From Spiroplasma helicoides (GTDB lineage Bacteria > Bacillota_I > Bacilli_A > Mycoplasmatales > Mycoplasmataceae): 64,000 bases of DNA. Under the pieces are notes generated by a model. The model was not told where the DNA came from, searched no databases, and worked only from the letters and a program-made list of their open reading frames with translations. The DNA is taken from positions 1,054,001 through 1,118,000 of the forward strand of contig NZ_CP017015.1 of NCBI RefSeq assembly GCF_001715535.1, written 5' to 3'. The position numbers and the translations under genes were made by a program. How positions within the stretch are numbered: the first letter of the stretch is position 1; each line of letters opens with the position of its first letter. Shown in pieces: positions 40,054 through 51,927 of this stretch.

Positions 40054-42206
40054 TTATTTTTTATAGTTTCGAATCTCTCTTTCATTAAAATATACATAAT
40101 GACCTTTTTCTATCTCTACAAAACTTGGTAAGTCAAAAATATAGTCATAATGTTCTTTATCTGGATCATAAACAAAACTTTTAGTATTTTTTGCTATCGA
40201 TGGTTCTGGTTTAGGGATTGCTGAAATTAGAGACTTAGTATATGGATGTATTGGGTTAGTAAACAACTCATTTGCATCAGCCATTTCTAAAACTTTACCA
40301 TGGTATATTACAGCTATTCTATCTGTAATGAATCTAACAACACTTAAATCATGTGCGACAAAAATTATTGTTAAATCTTGCTCTGATTGAAATTTTTTAA
40401 ATAAGTTTAAAACTTGGGCTCTTACAGAAACATCTAGTGCAGATATTGGCTCATCTGCGACTATCAATTTAGGTTTAAGAATTAGTGATCTAGCTATGCC
40501 AATTCTTTGTCTTTGTCCACCAGAAAATTCATGCGGATATCTTGATAAATGTTCTGGGAGTAAACCAACTGATTGTATTGTTTTAAGAATCAAATATTTT
40601 TTAACATCTGAATCTTTAACTTTTTTTATATTTTCTATTTTACTTTCACTATTTTCATTATAGTTTTTTAAATATTCTTCTCTAATTTCATTATTTTTAT
40701 AAACTTTTTTAAAATTTATTAATCCTTCCCCAACTATTTCTTCTACAGACATTCTGTCATTAAGTGAGGAACTAGGATCTTGAAATATCATCTGAATATT
40801 TTTTCTATTTCTTTTCTTGTTTTTCTTAGAAATAGGTTTAAACAAATATGATTTCTTAATTAACTTATCAATTGATGGTAATTCCAGAAACTCAATAAAC
40901 TTTGTAATTTTTTCTTTTTCTTCAGCCGTAATTTCATATTTTTTGCCTATTCATTCAAAATATTCTTCAACAAGATCTTCACCTTTAACAATATTTCTAT
41001 TAACAATTTTTTTATATAGTCAAATTTTAAACTTATTTCATCTAATTCTTTGTCTGTTAATTTAATATTATTACTTATTTTATTTTTTAAATTTATTTCA
41101 AAATCTGTAGATTTCAACTTACTAGATAAAACTTTGAGTTTATCATAATTTATAGAATCTTTTAATTTGTAAATTTGTAGTATTTTTTCACAATTTTTTA
41201 TTGATATATTTTCATTACTTCAAAAATCTTTTAAGTATAATTTATATTTTTTTATTTTCTTGTTGTTAAATTCGTTATTTTCTTGGGATAGTTTATTTAT
41301 TTGTAATCTACATTCTTTTATAAAATCATCCCTAGAAACATAAATTTTTTTGTAATAACTTGGTAATAATTTGTTTTTAATTCTCTCTGGTGAAGTTAAT
41401 AACAAATTTTCTTTATGTGCAGTTTTAACAATATTCAAATTTTTAAAAATATCATTATTTATATTAACTATAAAGTCAAAAAGTACAAAAAAACTTTTTA
41501 TATAATTATTAAGTTGTACTTTTTCTTTGCTATTTTCTTCCCATTTTTTTAAAAAATTTGTTGTCAATAAATATGCTTCTTCTATTTTAAGTTTTAAAGC
41601 ATTTTCATTTATTATGACTTCTTCTATTTTTTTTAAAATAGACTTTTCTAACTCTAGAGGAATTTCAGGTACCTGTAAATGAATGTTATTTACAAATTTT
41701 TTTATTCTTTCTTCCTTAGAAACAATTATATTAATCAATTTCAATATATATTCATAAACTTCATCTATAAACTTAATTTTAGTTAAATTTATAATTCTAT
41801 TTGAATAATATTTTATTTCTGTAACTTTCTTTTTGTTATTAAAATAAATATTTTTTAATTTTTTTGTTTGATTTTTTATTACATAAACTATTGAATATAA
41901 TTTATTTTCTAAATCTATAATTTTATTTTTTATATAAGTATTTAAATGATATAAACTTGAAGCTTTACCAGCTACTATTTGCTCATCCATGTATATAGCG
42001 CCATCACTCAAATTTTGTACTCCTACAATTGCTCTAGCAATTGTAGTTTTACCTGAACCAGATTCTCCAACTAAACCAAAAATTTCTCCTTTTTTAATAT
42101 CTAAACTAGTTTCATTAACTGCAGTAAACTTTTTACCTTTATTTTTAAAACTTATTTTTATATCTCTTATTTTTAAAAAAATATCCGACTGCTTCATATC
42201 TTTCAT
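40054..42206 (-). CDS. oppF: Oligopeptide ABC ATPase OppF with large insertion; frameshifted at an A7 tract
   Basis: The N-terminus has [19 protein letters not shown] and GESGSGKT (Walker A). About 400 Lys/Glu/Asn-rich helical residues follow before [15 protein letters not shown] (Q-loop, near residue 472), [14 protein letters not shown] and [14 protein letters not shown]. The final ~50 residues are the peptide-transporter C-terminal extension ([16 protein letters not shown]). The frame breaks at 41007-41013: seven A (minus strand) give a TAG at 40947. One more A would fuse TATATAAAAAAA into [19 protein letters not shown] and the rest. A sequencing slip, transcript slippage or a mutation would all explain it; full length would be ~717 aa. 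Confidence 0.85.
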
Positions 42207-42223
42207 AATGTTGCTCTTTCTAT

Positions 42224-44161
42224 CTATTCTTCAACTTTATTTTTTAGTTCATTTAAAATCTCTGGTTTATTTATTTTAGGTGCTCTTTTATCTAGTAGTC
42301 AAGTTTTTGCATAGTGTGTTTCTGACACTTGAAACATTGGTGGTTCATATATTTTGTCTATTTCTAAAGCATAGTCACTTCTTTCAGAAAATGAATCTCC
42401 CTTTAACTTTTTAAATAGTGACGGTGGTGATCCTTTTATAGAATAAAGTTTTTTTCCTTTTTCGCTTAATTGTGGTAAAGAAGATAGTAAAGATCATGTA
42501 TAAGGATGCTTTGGATCATGAAAAACTTCATCAGTAAGTCCAAATTCAACAATTTGACCAGCATACATTACGGCAACTCTATCAGCTATTTTAGCAACAA
42601 CACCTAAGTCATGTGTTATAAACACAACTGCAAATTTATATTCTTTTTGTAAATCTTGTATTAACTCTAAAATTTGTGCTTGTATTGTTACGTCTAATGC
42701 TGTTGTTGGTTCATCACAAATTAAAATTTTTGGTTTACAAGCTAAAGCAATAGCTATAACAACTCTTTGTCTCATGCCTCCAGAATATTGTCCCGGTATA
42801 TCTTTATATCTTTTTTTTGGTTCTTTTATTCCTACTTTTTCCAATAAGTTAATGGCCTCTTTTTTTGCTTTTTTTCTTGAGTAGTTTCATTTTTTTCTTA
42901 GTACTTCAGAAATTTGAAAACCTACTGATAGTAAAGGATTCAAAGATGTCATAGGATCTTGAAATATTGTCGCTATTGTTTTACCTCTTAGTTTTTTTAA
43001 TAAATTTAAAGAACTAAATTTGTTAAAAAATTTAAACTTTTTGACATGATTTCATTGTGCAATTATTCTTTCATAAATTTCATTATCAAATTTATTTTCA
43101 ACAATCAATTTTATTATTAAATCCTCAATATCATCTTCTATTTTAAAATTATAAGCACAATTACTATAATGCTCAATAAAACTAAATATACTTTTACTTA
43201 ATAAACCTTTTATATTTTCATTTTGTTTATACTGTTCAATTTTTGCTTCGTACATTTTATTTAATTCTTCAATTTTATTAAAACTGAGTTCTTGTTCAAA
43301 AAAATTTATACCATATTTTGTAAAATTTTCTTTAAAATAAACTTTTAAAGCCTGGGATTTTTTATTTTTCTTTTTATTTAAAAGAAATTTATTAACTATT
43401 AAATGAAATAAGTTATCTTTTAACAAACTTTTTAGCAATTTAGTGTCTTCTTCATTTTTTTCCTTTTGTAAAAAATCTTTTATTCTTTTCATGTAATTAA
43501 TTATTTTTTTTATTTTAAATTTATCAATTAATGTTATTCCATTTATTTTTCTATAATCAACCTTCAAATGATAAATACTTTCAAATATTTCTTGTCTCAT
43601 ACTTTTTTTACGATCATTATTTATTAAATATTCTTCATAGTTTACTAATTTTTCTATATTACTTTTTATGCTTTCCATTTTAATATTTATTTTTTTATTT
43701 CTAGAAAACAATGCGTGTTTGTTTTCCAATTTAGCTAAAACTTTCTTCTTTTGGTCTATCAATATATCTAAATGTTCTTTATTTATTTTTTTTAAATATT
43801 TAATTTTCTTATATTCGTATTTTAGTTCAGCTTTTATACTTCTTTTAATACTTTTGATTGTGTATTTGTCAATTAATTCTTTTTGCATAGAAACTAAATC
43901 AACTGATTTTTTAAAATAATCATCTTCACTCGGATTTATCGGATTATAAATTATTGAACCATCACTTATGAAACCATTACTCTCAATCATACCAGTAAAA
44001 GATTTTGTAATTACTGACTTTCCACTTCCCGATTCACCCACTATGGCAAGTATTTCTTCATCATACAAATCTAAAGAAACATTTCTAATGGCTGTTAAAA
44101 GTTTTTTTCTTACTTGAAATTTGATCTCTAAATTTTTAATAGTTAAAATTTTTTCTTTCAT
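42224..44161 (-). CDS. oppD: Oligopeptide ABC ATPase OppD with ~300-residue insertion, 645 aa
   Basis: [20 protein letters not shown] leads to GESGSGKS (Walker A, ~40-47). A long Lys/Glu-rich helical segment follows (about residues 90-390). The domain resumes with [13 protein letters not shown] (Q-loop, ~401), [16 protein letters not shown] (signature), [14 protein letters not shown] (Walker B) and [16 protein letters not shown] (H-loop). The usual OppD is ~340 residues with about 50 residues between Walker A and Q-loop, so the extra length is a single insertion at that point. Continuous frame, stop TAG at 42224, 17 bases before oppF. AGGAG overlapping the oppC stop precedes the start. Confidence 0.94.
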
Positions 44162-44170
44162 AAAATTCTC

Positions 44171-45202
44171 CTATCTATGCAACTTTGGATCTAATGAATC
44201 CGCAAATATTTTTCCAACCAAGAAAAATAACAATGATATTCCAGAAATAAACGAAATTGGTATTATAAGCAAATGCGGAAATAATTGTCATGTTGTATCT
44301 GAAACAACTTCATTTAGTATTGACCCAAGCGAAGCTGCGTGAATCAAGTCACTAACAAAACCAAAATTATAAAACGATAACAATGAATCCAATGCGATTG
44401 CATTAGGTATAGCAAAAGATGCTGTTTGAATAATTATTGGTAATATTTTTGGTAATATGTTTTTTATTATTATTCTAAAACTATTTGTTCCTAAAACTTT
44501 TGAAGCAATATTATATTCAGAGTTTCTGACCAAGATTGTTTGAATTCTAATAACCGAAGACATGCTGATTCAACTTGTTAATGAAATAGCTAAGACCAAA
44601 ACTCAAAGTGTTGATTGTCCACCAAAGATAAATATTACTAGTAATCACAATATTAGAGATGGTATCATAGATAAAAATCTAATAATTTCTATAAACAATA
44701 TATCTAATTTAGAAAAATAACCTCAAATTAATCCAATTAATATACCTGTGGCTATTTGTATAGAAGCAATAAATACCATAAATAGTAAAGTGCTTCTTGT
44801 ACCTATTCACATTTTATTTCATAAATCTTCTCCCATCAGTCCCAAACCAAAAAGATGTTGGGAACTAGGAGCTGCAGGGTTTCTATTGGGTCTATCAAGT
44901 GGAACGGGTGTTTCACCTCTAGCAATAAATAAACTCATTGTAACAAAAATAATTATTAATAATAAACATATTATAAAAACTTTACTAGCTAATACAGTTT
45001 TTCCAACCGATTTTCAATAACTATATGGTTTAGAATTAATTGATTCAGCTTTAAAAGACTTTCATTCATCACTTACTTTTTTAAACAATGAGTTATCAAT
45101 TTCTTCAATGTTATATTTAGAATAAGAATATTTTAATTTAACAATTTCTTCTCAATTAAACTCATCGTCAGCATACTTTTTACTCAATACTTTTTCACTC
45201 AT
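44171..45202 (-). CDS. oppC: Oligopeptide ABC permease OppC, 343 aa
   Basis: A cytoplasmic N-terminal stretch (~75 residues, MSEKVLSKKYADDEFNWEEI) precedes the first helix. ETPVPLDRPNRNPAAPSSQHLFGLGLMGEDLW is recognisably the conserved OppC/DppC external region (usually ...HLLGTDALGRDVF; here G replaces the Asp). The core has five further helices and the EAA loop around ASKVLGTNSFRIIIKNILPK. Seven bases before its stop the oppD ribosome binding site begins. Start ATG follows AAAGGAAT. Part of oppBCDF. Confidence 0.92.
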
Positions 45203-45206
45203 ACAA

Positions 45207-46436
45207 TTATTCCTTTCTATTATTTGATAATTTAACTCTTGGATCCATAAGAACTAAAATAAGATCTCCAATCAAGGATGAAAATACACCAACATAAGCT
45301 GACAGGGTTATATAGCCCAAAACAACAAAAACATCTTTTGTACTAACTCCTTTTAGTATATATTGACTCATACCAGGGGCCGCTCAAAATCTTTCAACCA
45401 AAATGCTTGATCCAAATAAAGATATAACTAAAACTCCAGGAATTAATCTAATAATTCTTACACCTGCATTTCTAAAAATATGTACATAAAATATATAAAT
45501 TGAACCTAAACCTTTTGATTGTGCAAACTTAACATAATCTGATGACATTTCATCAATAACATATCTTCTAGTGTCGATAACGATTGGCGGCATCAATAGT
45601 AGTGCGACCGCAATAATAGCTAGAAAATTAGTATAATTATTTTCTCCTCATATACCGGATGAGTTTAAGTATTTGATACCAATCAATCAAAACACTGATA
45701 TCAATATAGTTGCTGGTGTTGAAATTAATATTAAAAATCACCACGTTATTACATTATCTACTGGTTTTTCTTTATTTTTAGCTGCCAGTATACCGATTGG
45801 AACTCCAAAAATGTAAGAAATTAAAACAGCAACCACTCCTATTTGAAATGATATTGGTATTGCCTTTTTAAAATAATCCATTACAGGGTAATTAATTATT
45901 CCATTAGACTTATTTAGTATCAATCCAAGCCAAAATCATTTAGTTTCTGGATTGCCTCATGTAATTCCTACATGACTAACCCTCAAAGGCATTCTAATAC
46001 TTTTTGGAATAAAAGGTGTGACATTTCTTCAATATATTAAGATTTGTTTTAAAAGTGATCCGTCTAATCCAAGTGCTGTTTTTTTGTTCTTTACTCATTC
46101 TTTTCACTCTGGACCCCCAACAGTTACAGGTGGTCTGGCAAAATTAAAATCATTCATTACCGATATATCATCAAGAGATAATACTATCAATATATATACA
46201 AAAGCAATAGCAATATAAAGTGTTATAAAAGCATATATAATTCTTTTTATTGAATAACTTAACAAAGGTACTTTATTTAAAAAATCAATCTTTTTTTTAT
46301 TTATTTTTTTAAAAAGGTACTTTAATCTAGCAAACTTATCTCTTCTTAAATTACTTTCAATAACTTTATTCTCTACCCGATTAATCAAATCCAACAAACT
46401 TTGATCACTTTCATTTTGTTCAATAGTAGTTTTCAT
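45207..46436 (-). CDS. oppB: Oligopeptide ABC permease OppB, 409 aa
   Basis: A charged N-terminal extension of about 65 residues (MKTTIEQNESDQSLLDLINR...) precedes YSIKRIIYAFITLYIAIAFVYI, the usual first helix. Then come the external ARPPVTVGGPE segment, PISFQIGVVAVLISYIFGVPIGILAA, the EAA loop YVKFAQSKGLGSIYIFYVHIF, and LIPGVLVISLFGSSILVERF. The last 10 residues read through to TAA at 45207 just before oppC. AGAAAGGAT precedes the ATG. First gene of the oppBCDF-pepF unit. Confidence 0.92.
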
Positions 46437-46486
46437 TTTTTATCCTTTCTATATTAATGTAAAGTAGAATAAAATTAATTTTATAT

Positions 46487-46537
46487 AAAAAAACAAAAGC
46501 TCCTATTATAAGTCTTTTGACTTTTAATTGGAGCTAA
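46487..46537 (-). terminator. Hairpin upstream of oppB (terminator or attenuator)
   Basis: AGCTCCAATTAAAAGTC pairs with GACTTATAATAGGAGCT (two mismatches), followed on the minus strand by TTTTGTTTTTTT. As a second terminator between the binding protein and oppB it could lower expression of the membrane subunits relative to the lipoprotein. Confidence 0.65.
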
Positions 46538-46746
46538 ATTTTTCAATATAAACTTTTTTATAAATATTTTATAAATGATACCCCAAAGTCTTTTTGTACA
46601 ATAAAAAAATAGTGCCTAAAACATTATTGTAATTATTCATCTTTGTTGTATTTTTATTTATAAACATAAAAAAACCTCATTCATCTTTGACTAATTCATA
46701 TTAACATATTTAATTTTAAAATACAACTTTTGAAAACTTAAAATAA

Positions 46747-46777
46747 AAAAATAGTATTTTTAAAATACTATTTTAAA
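46747..46777 (-). terminator. Terminator of the binding-lipoprotein gene
   Basis: AAAATAGTATTTT / AAAATACTATTTT stem with a T run, four bases after the stop codon. Confidence 0.8.
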
Positions 46778-46780
46778 GCT

Positions 46781-49054
46781 TTATTTTCAAAAATCAGCAT
46801 CTCTATTACTTGTTGGATCTTTTTTTATTTCATCAAGTGCTTTTAAATATTTTGCGCGTAGCTCTTCAATTTGATCCTTTGAAAGTAATTCTGTGTCATA
46901 ATTTACATTTATATATTTATATGAGCTTAATCCATAAGTTACTCTAGGTAAAGCAAATGGTTTCATATGACTTATTGTAAATGTTGCAGTTGGACTTCTT
47001 CTCATAAATGGAACAACAAAAGCATCTTCATATAATGTTTGAACTTCTTGTTTCGCAAAAGATGAATATCTTTTATCTATATCTACTCCAATTGATTTGT
47101 CTATATCATTTACTGAGACACTATAGTTATATCTTGATTCAAATAAAGGGGAAATACCTTTTTCGTCCTGTACTATCAATTCATCATATTTACTACTATT
47201 TGCTTTTTTCAAACTATCAAAAGCATCCTTAGCAGTAGCTTTCCCATTTTGACTTAATTTTTCATATGATTCAAACCCAAATAATTGATCCAATCTAAAG
47301 TAGAGTGAATATTCTCCATCTAGTTTTAAACTGTTAGAATATGTCATTGGGTCTTCATAACCAGGACTTCATGATGAAAACATTAAATCTGAACCTCCTG
47401 TATTATAAATTTCACTATATCCATTGTAGTCATTTGGTCTAACCAAATCAATTTTTATAGGGTTATTTTGTATTGCATTAAAGTCTTCAATCATTTCCGA
47501 TCTATATTTACCTTGAGTGGTTGTGGCAGTTGGATCTTCAGCAGAAACTAAGTGAATTTTACCATCACTACCTTTATTATGATTTAAGAACTTGTCTTTT
47601 TGAATTATATCATTGATCCCTTTAATCATCTCGCCTACTTTTGAGTTAAATTCAGGAGACCCTTCTTTTGCTGACCCAAAAACACTATTTCTTAAGTAAT
47701 CAACTCCATCTTTTAAGTCATCAACAGTTACTGCTTTTGTTGGTTTAGCGCTGCTTTTGTTAATTGCATCAGCTACATATCCCAAATAATCTCTACCTTC
47801 ATAACTTAAAAAGTTTTGAGGAACAAATGTATTTCTAAGTTGTGATGAGACAGATTTATCTACATCATAAGGACTTGAATAATAAGTTGCTCATTTAGTT
47901 CTGTCGAAACCAGCTTGTATGAACCTTCTAACACTTGCATACTGTAATAATCTTGAAGCTGCTGTTGCCCTGCTTTTTTTGGCTGCATCAGTACTTTGAT
48001 AATCACTGTTTAAATAATTAAAGAATAACATTCAAGATGCTGAATCATCCCTTGAAGTTGTATATTTAACTAAACCTGGTGTGTCTAAAGGGTTTGCTGC
48101 ATCGCCAACATATTTTGATCATCCTGTTGCATCATTGGGGTCAATATTTACTTCATTAGCTGTACCGGCATCGTATAATTCTCTAGACCTAGAAGCTCCT
48201 CCAGAAGATAATAATTCTTTAATTCTATTAATATTTGATTTATCTTTGTAATAATAATTTTGATTTTTATCTAAAATTAATACACTATCTTTAACAAAAC
48301 TTGTTGGTACAAATTGTCCTGAATAATAACCTTTTGTGTAGTCAACATCTACTGATGGATCAACTAATGCATTTGCATGTATTGGTGCAAAAGTACCAAA
48401 TGTTAATAAAGTTTCAAAATAATTTGCTGGTTTAACAAGTTTAAATTGAACTTGACTACCGTTAACTTTAATTCCTAAGCGTGAGCTTTCATCGGTATTT
48501 TTATAATATTTATCAAAAATTTTATCAAAATCATAATCTGCATCTTTTGATTTTGCTATTGCTTCAGCATTCAATTCCGCAGCTCCTTGAATAAAACTTT
48601 TTCAAACCGAGACGATAGTTGAGGCATTCATTGGGTTTAAAACATACCTTGCAGTATTAACGAAGTCCTCAGACTTTAAATCATCCACTTTATTTCCTTT
48701 GTAATCACTTCAAGAAGCATCGTCTCTTAATTTGTAAGTTCAAGTATCAAAATTATCATTATGTTCTCCCACATATGGATTGCTTGCAGAATAATTTGGA
48801 TTACTCATTAAAAATAAGTCTCCGAATACTCTTCCGTATTCATCGACAGATAATGGTGTAGCGTTTGTATCCGCTAATATACCTAAATCTGCTAAATCTA
48901 TTGTTTTTGCAGTTACCCAATAACTTGGATAACTTCTTTGTGTCATAGTTATTGTGTTTTCTGGATCTTTATCTAAAGAACCACAAGATACAACACTAAA
49001 AACAGAAGGTGCTACAACCGAAGTTGCCATCAACCATCCAATTAATTTTTTCAT
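46781..49054 (-). CDS. oppA: Oligopeptide-binding lipoprotein (OppA-type), 757 aa
   Basis: Signal peptide MKKLIGWLMATSVVAPSVFS with lipobox VVSC. The mature protein has the family 5 solute-binding plan: PENTITMTQRSYPSYWVTAK, a WTYKLRDDASWSDYKGNKV strand typical of the "F.LR...WSDG" motif, LKSEDFVNTARYVLNP (the YTAEDFV.S helix), and VTYGLSSYKYINVNYD near the end. It is longer than E. coli OppA (543), as usual in Mollicutes. It ends F-W-K-TAA after a TGA Trp. Good TTTACA/TATAAT promoter about 100 bases upstream. Adjacent to oppBCDF, so it very likely supplies peptides to that pump. Confidence 0.88.
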
Positions 49055-49157
49055 ATTTTTTACCTTTCTTTCATTGATAAACTCTTTACATTTCTCAATA
49101 TCTATTTAATTTTGTAAGTAGCAAATAAAACAATAAACTATTAACTACTTATTTTTT

Positions 49158-49185
49158 ATTATAATGAATAAATTAATATTGTAAA
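49158..49185 (-). promoter_or_regulatory. Promoter of the oppA-type gene
   Basis: Minus strand TTTACA (49185-49180), 16-base spacer, TATAAT (49163-49158). The resulting leader to the ATG at 49054 is about 100 bases. Confidence 0.7.
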
Positions 49186-49213
49186 CAAATCTAATTATTT
49201 TATTTTTATCTTT

Positions 49214-49745
49214 TTATAAATTATAAAAACTTTCTTTATTTTCAAATTTATTACCAGAAAATTTATAAAATTTTTGTTTGATTCATCAATTTAGAGTTTC
49301 AGTTGAAGCATTATGTTTAAAAACTTTTTTAGACATTAAATGAACTATAAAATCATTTTGTTTTGCATAGTTAAAAATAACCTTATTAGCAAATGCAGAA
49401 TCTCTATCAGAATGAATTATCTTTTTATTTCATTTTCGAAAATCAGTTACTAATGAATTAATACTGATTTTACTTCTGTTTTTTCTATTATCTAAAAATA
49501 TCTTAAGGTTAGTTATATCAATACCCATTATATTTTGTTTAATATAATTAATTTCCACCAAGTCTTCTCTAACATAAATATTATGTTTTTTTAATTCTAA
49601 TTTCATAACACTATGTTTTTTTTCTACTTGAATTATTTAATATTCATGGATTATCCACTCTAATTTTTCTAATCATTTTTTCAGATACTTTTACCCCTTT
49701 ATTTACATAAATTCACTTACTTATTAAATTTGCGTCGCTTGCTAA
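49214..49745 (-). pseudogene. Decayed IS3-type DDE transposase (orfB)
   Basis: Fragments in shifted frames: NLISKWIYVNKGVKVSEKMI (HTH region), then a stop near SSRKKT, then NRKNRSKISINSLVTDFRKW, IIHSDRDSAFAN (second catalytic Asp) and NASTETLNWWIKQKFYKFSG (catalytic Glu with the Lys/Gln seven residues on), ending FYNL-stop at 49214. The D-D-E spacing and ordering match the IS3-family integrase core, but stops and frameshifts show it is dead. It follows orfA-like 49762-50244 on the same strand. Confidence 0.75.
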
Positions 49746-49761
49746 ACTTTAATTTTTTAGA

Positions 49762-50244
49762 TTATATTCTATTATTATTTTTTTTAGCCATTGTATATCT
49801 AGGACTATTAAAACGTGGTAAATCACTAAAATCTATGCAATTTTTAAATATAATTATTGGGTTTTCTAAATTATTTTTAAGTTTAAACTTAGAAAATGTA
49901 TTTTTATGAATTTTAAAATAACTAATTAATCTATTAGTTCCTAATCCGTGCTTTGCAATAAAATAATATATTTGACAGCATGCATAATGTTTATAAGTTT
50001 TTGTCGCCATTATCATTATCTTGTCTTTCTGGCTCATCTTAAACACGTTCAACATTATAGTTGCTGTGCAAGAAGATATGGACTTTTCCAAAATTTCTTT
50101 ACTTGCCATTGCTAATAGCTTTTCTTCTTTTTTAAACTTTAATTGTTTTTCTAAAATTCTAATTTTTTCTTTTAAAACTTTATTTTCTTTTTCCTTTGTT
50201 TTTAAATCTTTAGATATAAATACTTTATTTAATTTTTTACTCAT
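49762..50244 (-). CDS. orfA-like helix-turn-helix/coiled-coil protein of the decayed IS element, 160 aa
   Basis: MSKKLNKVFISKDLKTKEKE, then a leucine/lysine-rich coiled coil (KENKVLKEKIRILEKQLKFK), and a helix-turn-helix-like HGLGTNRLISYFKIHKNTFSKF. The ending PRYTMAKKNNNRI runs straight into the orfB remnant 17 bases away. The coiled coil plus HTH directly before a DDE core is the orfA layout of IS3-like elements. The ORF itself is intact but can no longer be joined to a functional orfB. I did not identify terminal inverted repeats. Confidence 0.6.
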   Translation of the reverse strand: MSKKLNKVFISKDLKTKEKENKVLKEKIRILEKQLKFKKEEKLLAMASKEILEKSISSCTATIMLNVFKMSQKDKIMIMATKTYKHYACCQIYYFIAKHGLGTNRLISYFKIHKNTFSKFKLKNNLENPIIIFKNCIDFSDLPRFNSPRYTMAKKNNNRI

Positions 50245-50331
50245 TATTTCAACTTCTTTTCATGTTTTCCTTTCTAATATAAAAACCATTTATATATACA
50301 ACTGGTCTACTTAGCTTCATTTTTTCTATTT

Positions 50332-50382
50332 AAAAAAAATAATATATCTTAAGTTCACTAGTAAACTTAAGATATATTATTT
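50332..50382 (-). terminator. Strong terminator after the GH1 gene
   Basis: An 18-bp perfect stem (AATAATATATCTTAAGTT and its complement, loop CACTAGTA), followed on the minus strand by a run of T (50332-50339). It closes the PTS-GH1 transcript and separates it from the IS remnant. Confidence 0.85.
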
Positions 50383-50448
50383 AGCCTTTTAAAAACTTAA
50401 TTTTTACAATAATTCTAAAAAATATCAATAAATTTTTTTATTGAATAT

Positions 50449-51901
<1,453 letters not shown>

Positions 51902-51927
<26 letters not shown>

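Larger units (their letters stand above)
46437..46780. other. Intergenic region between oppA-like gene and oppB
   Basis: 344 bases holding the terminator-like hairpins at 46747-46777 and 46487-46537 and otherwise A/T-rich sequence. Any promoter for oppB must lie in the last ~50 bases before 46436. Confidence 0.55.
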
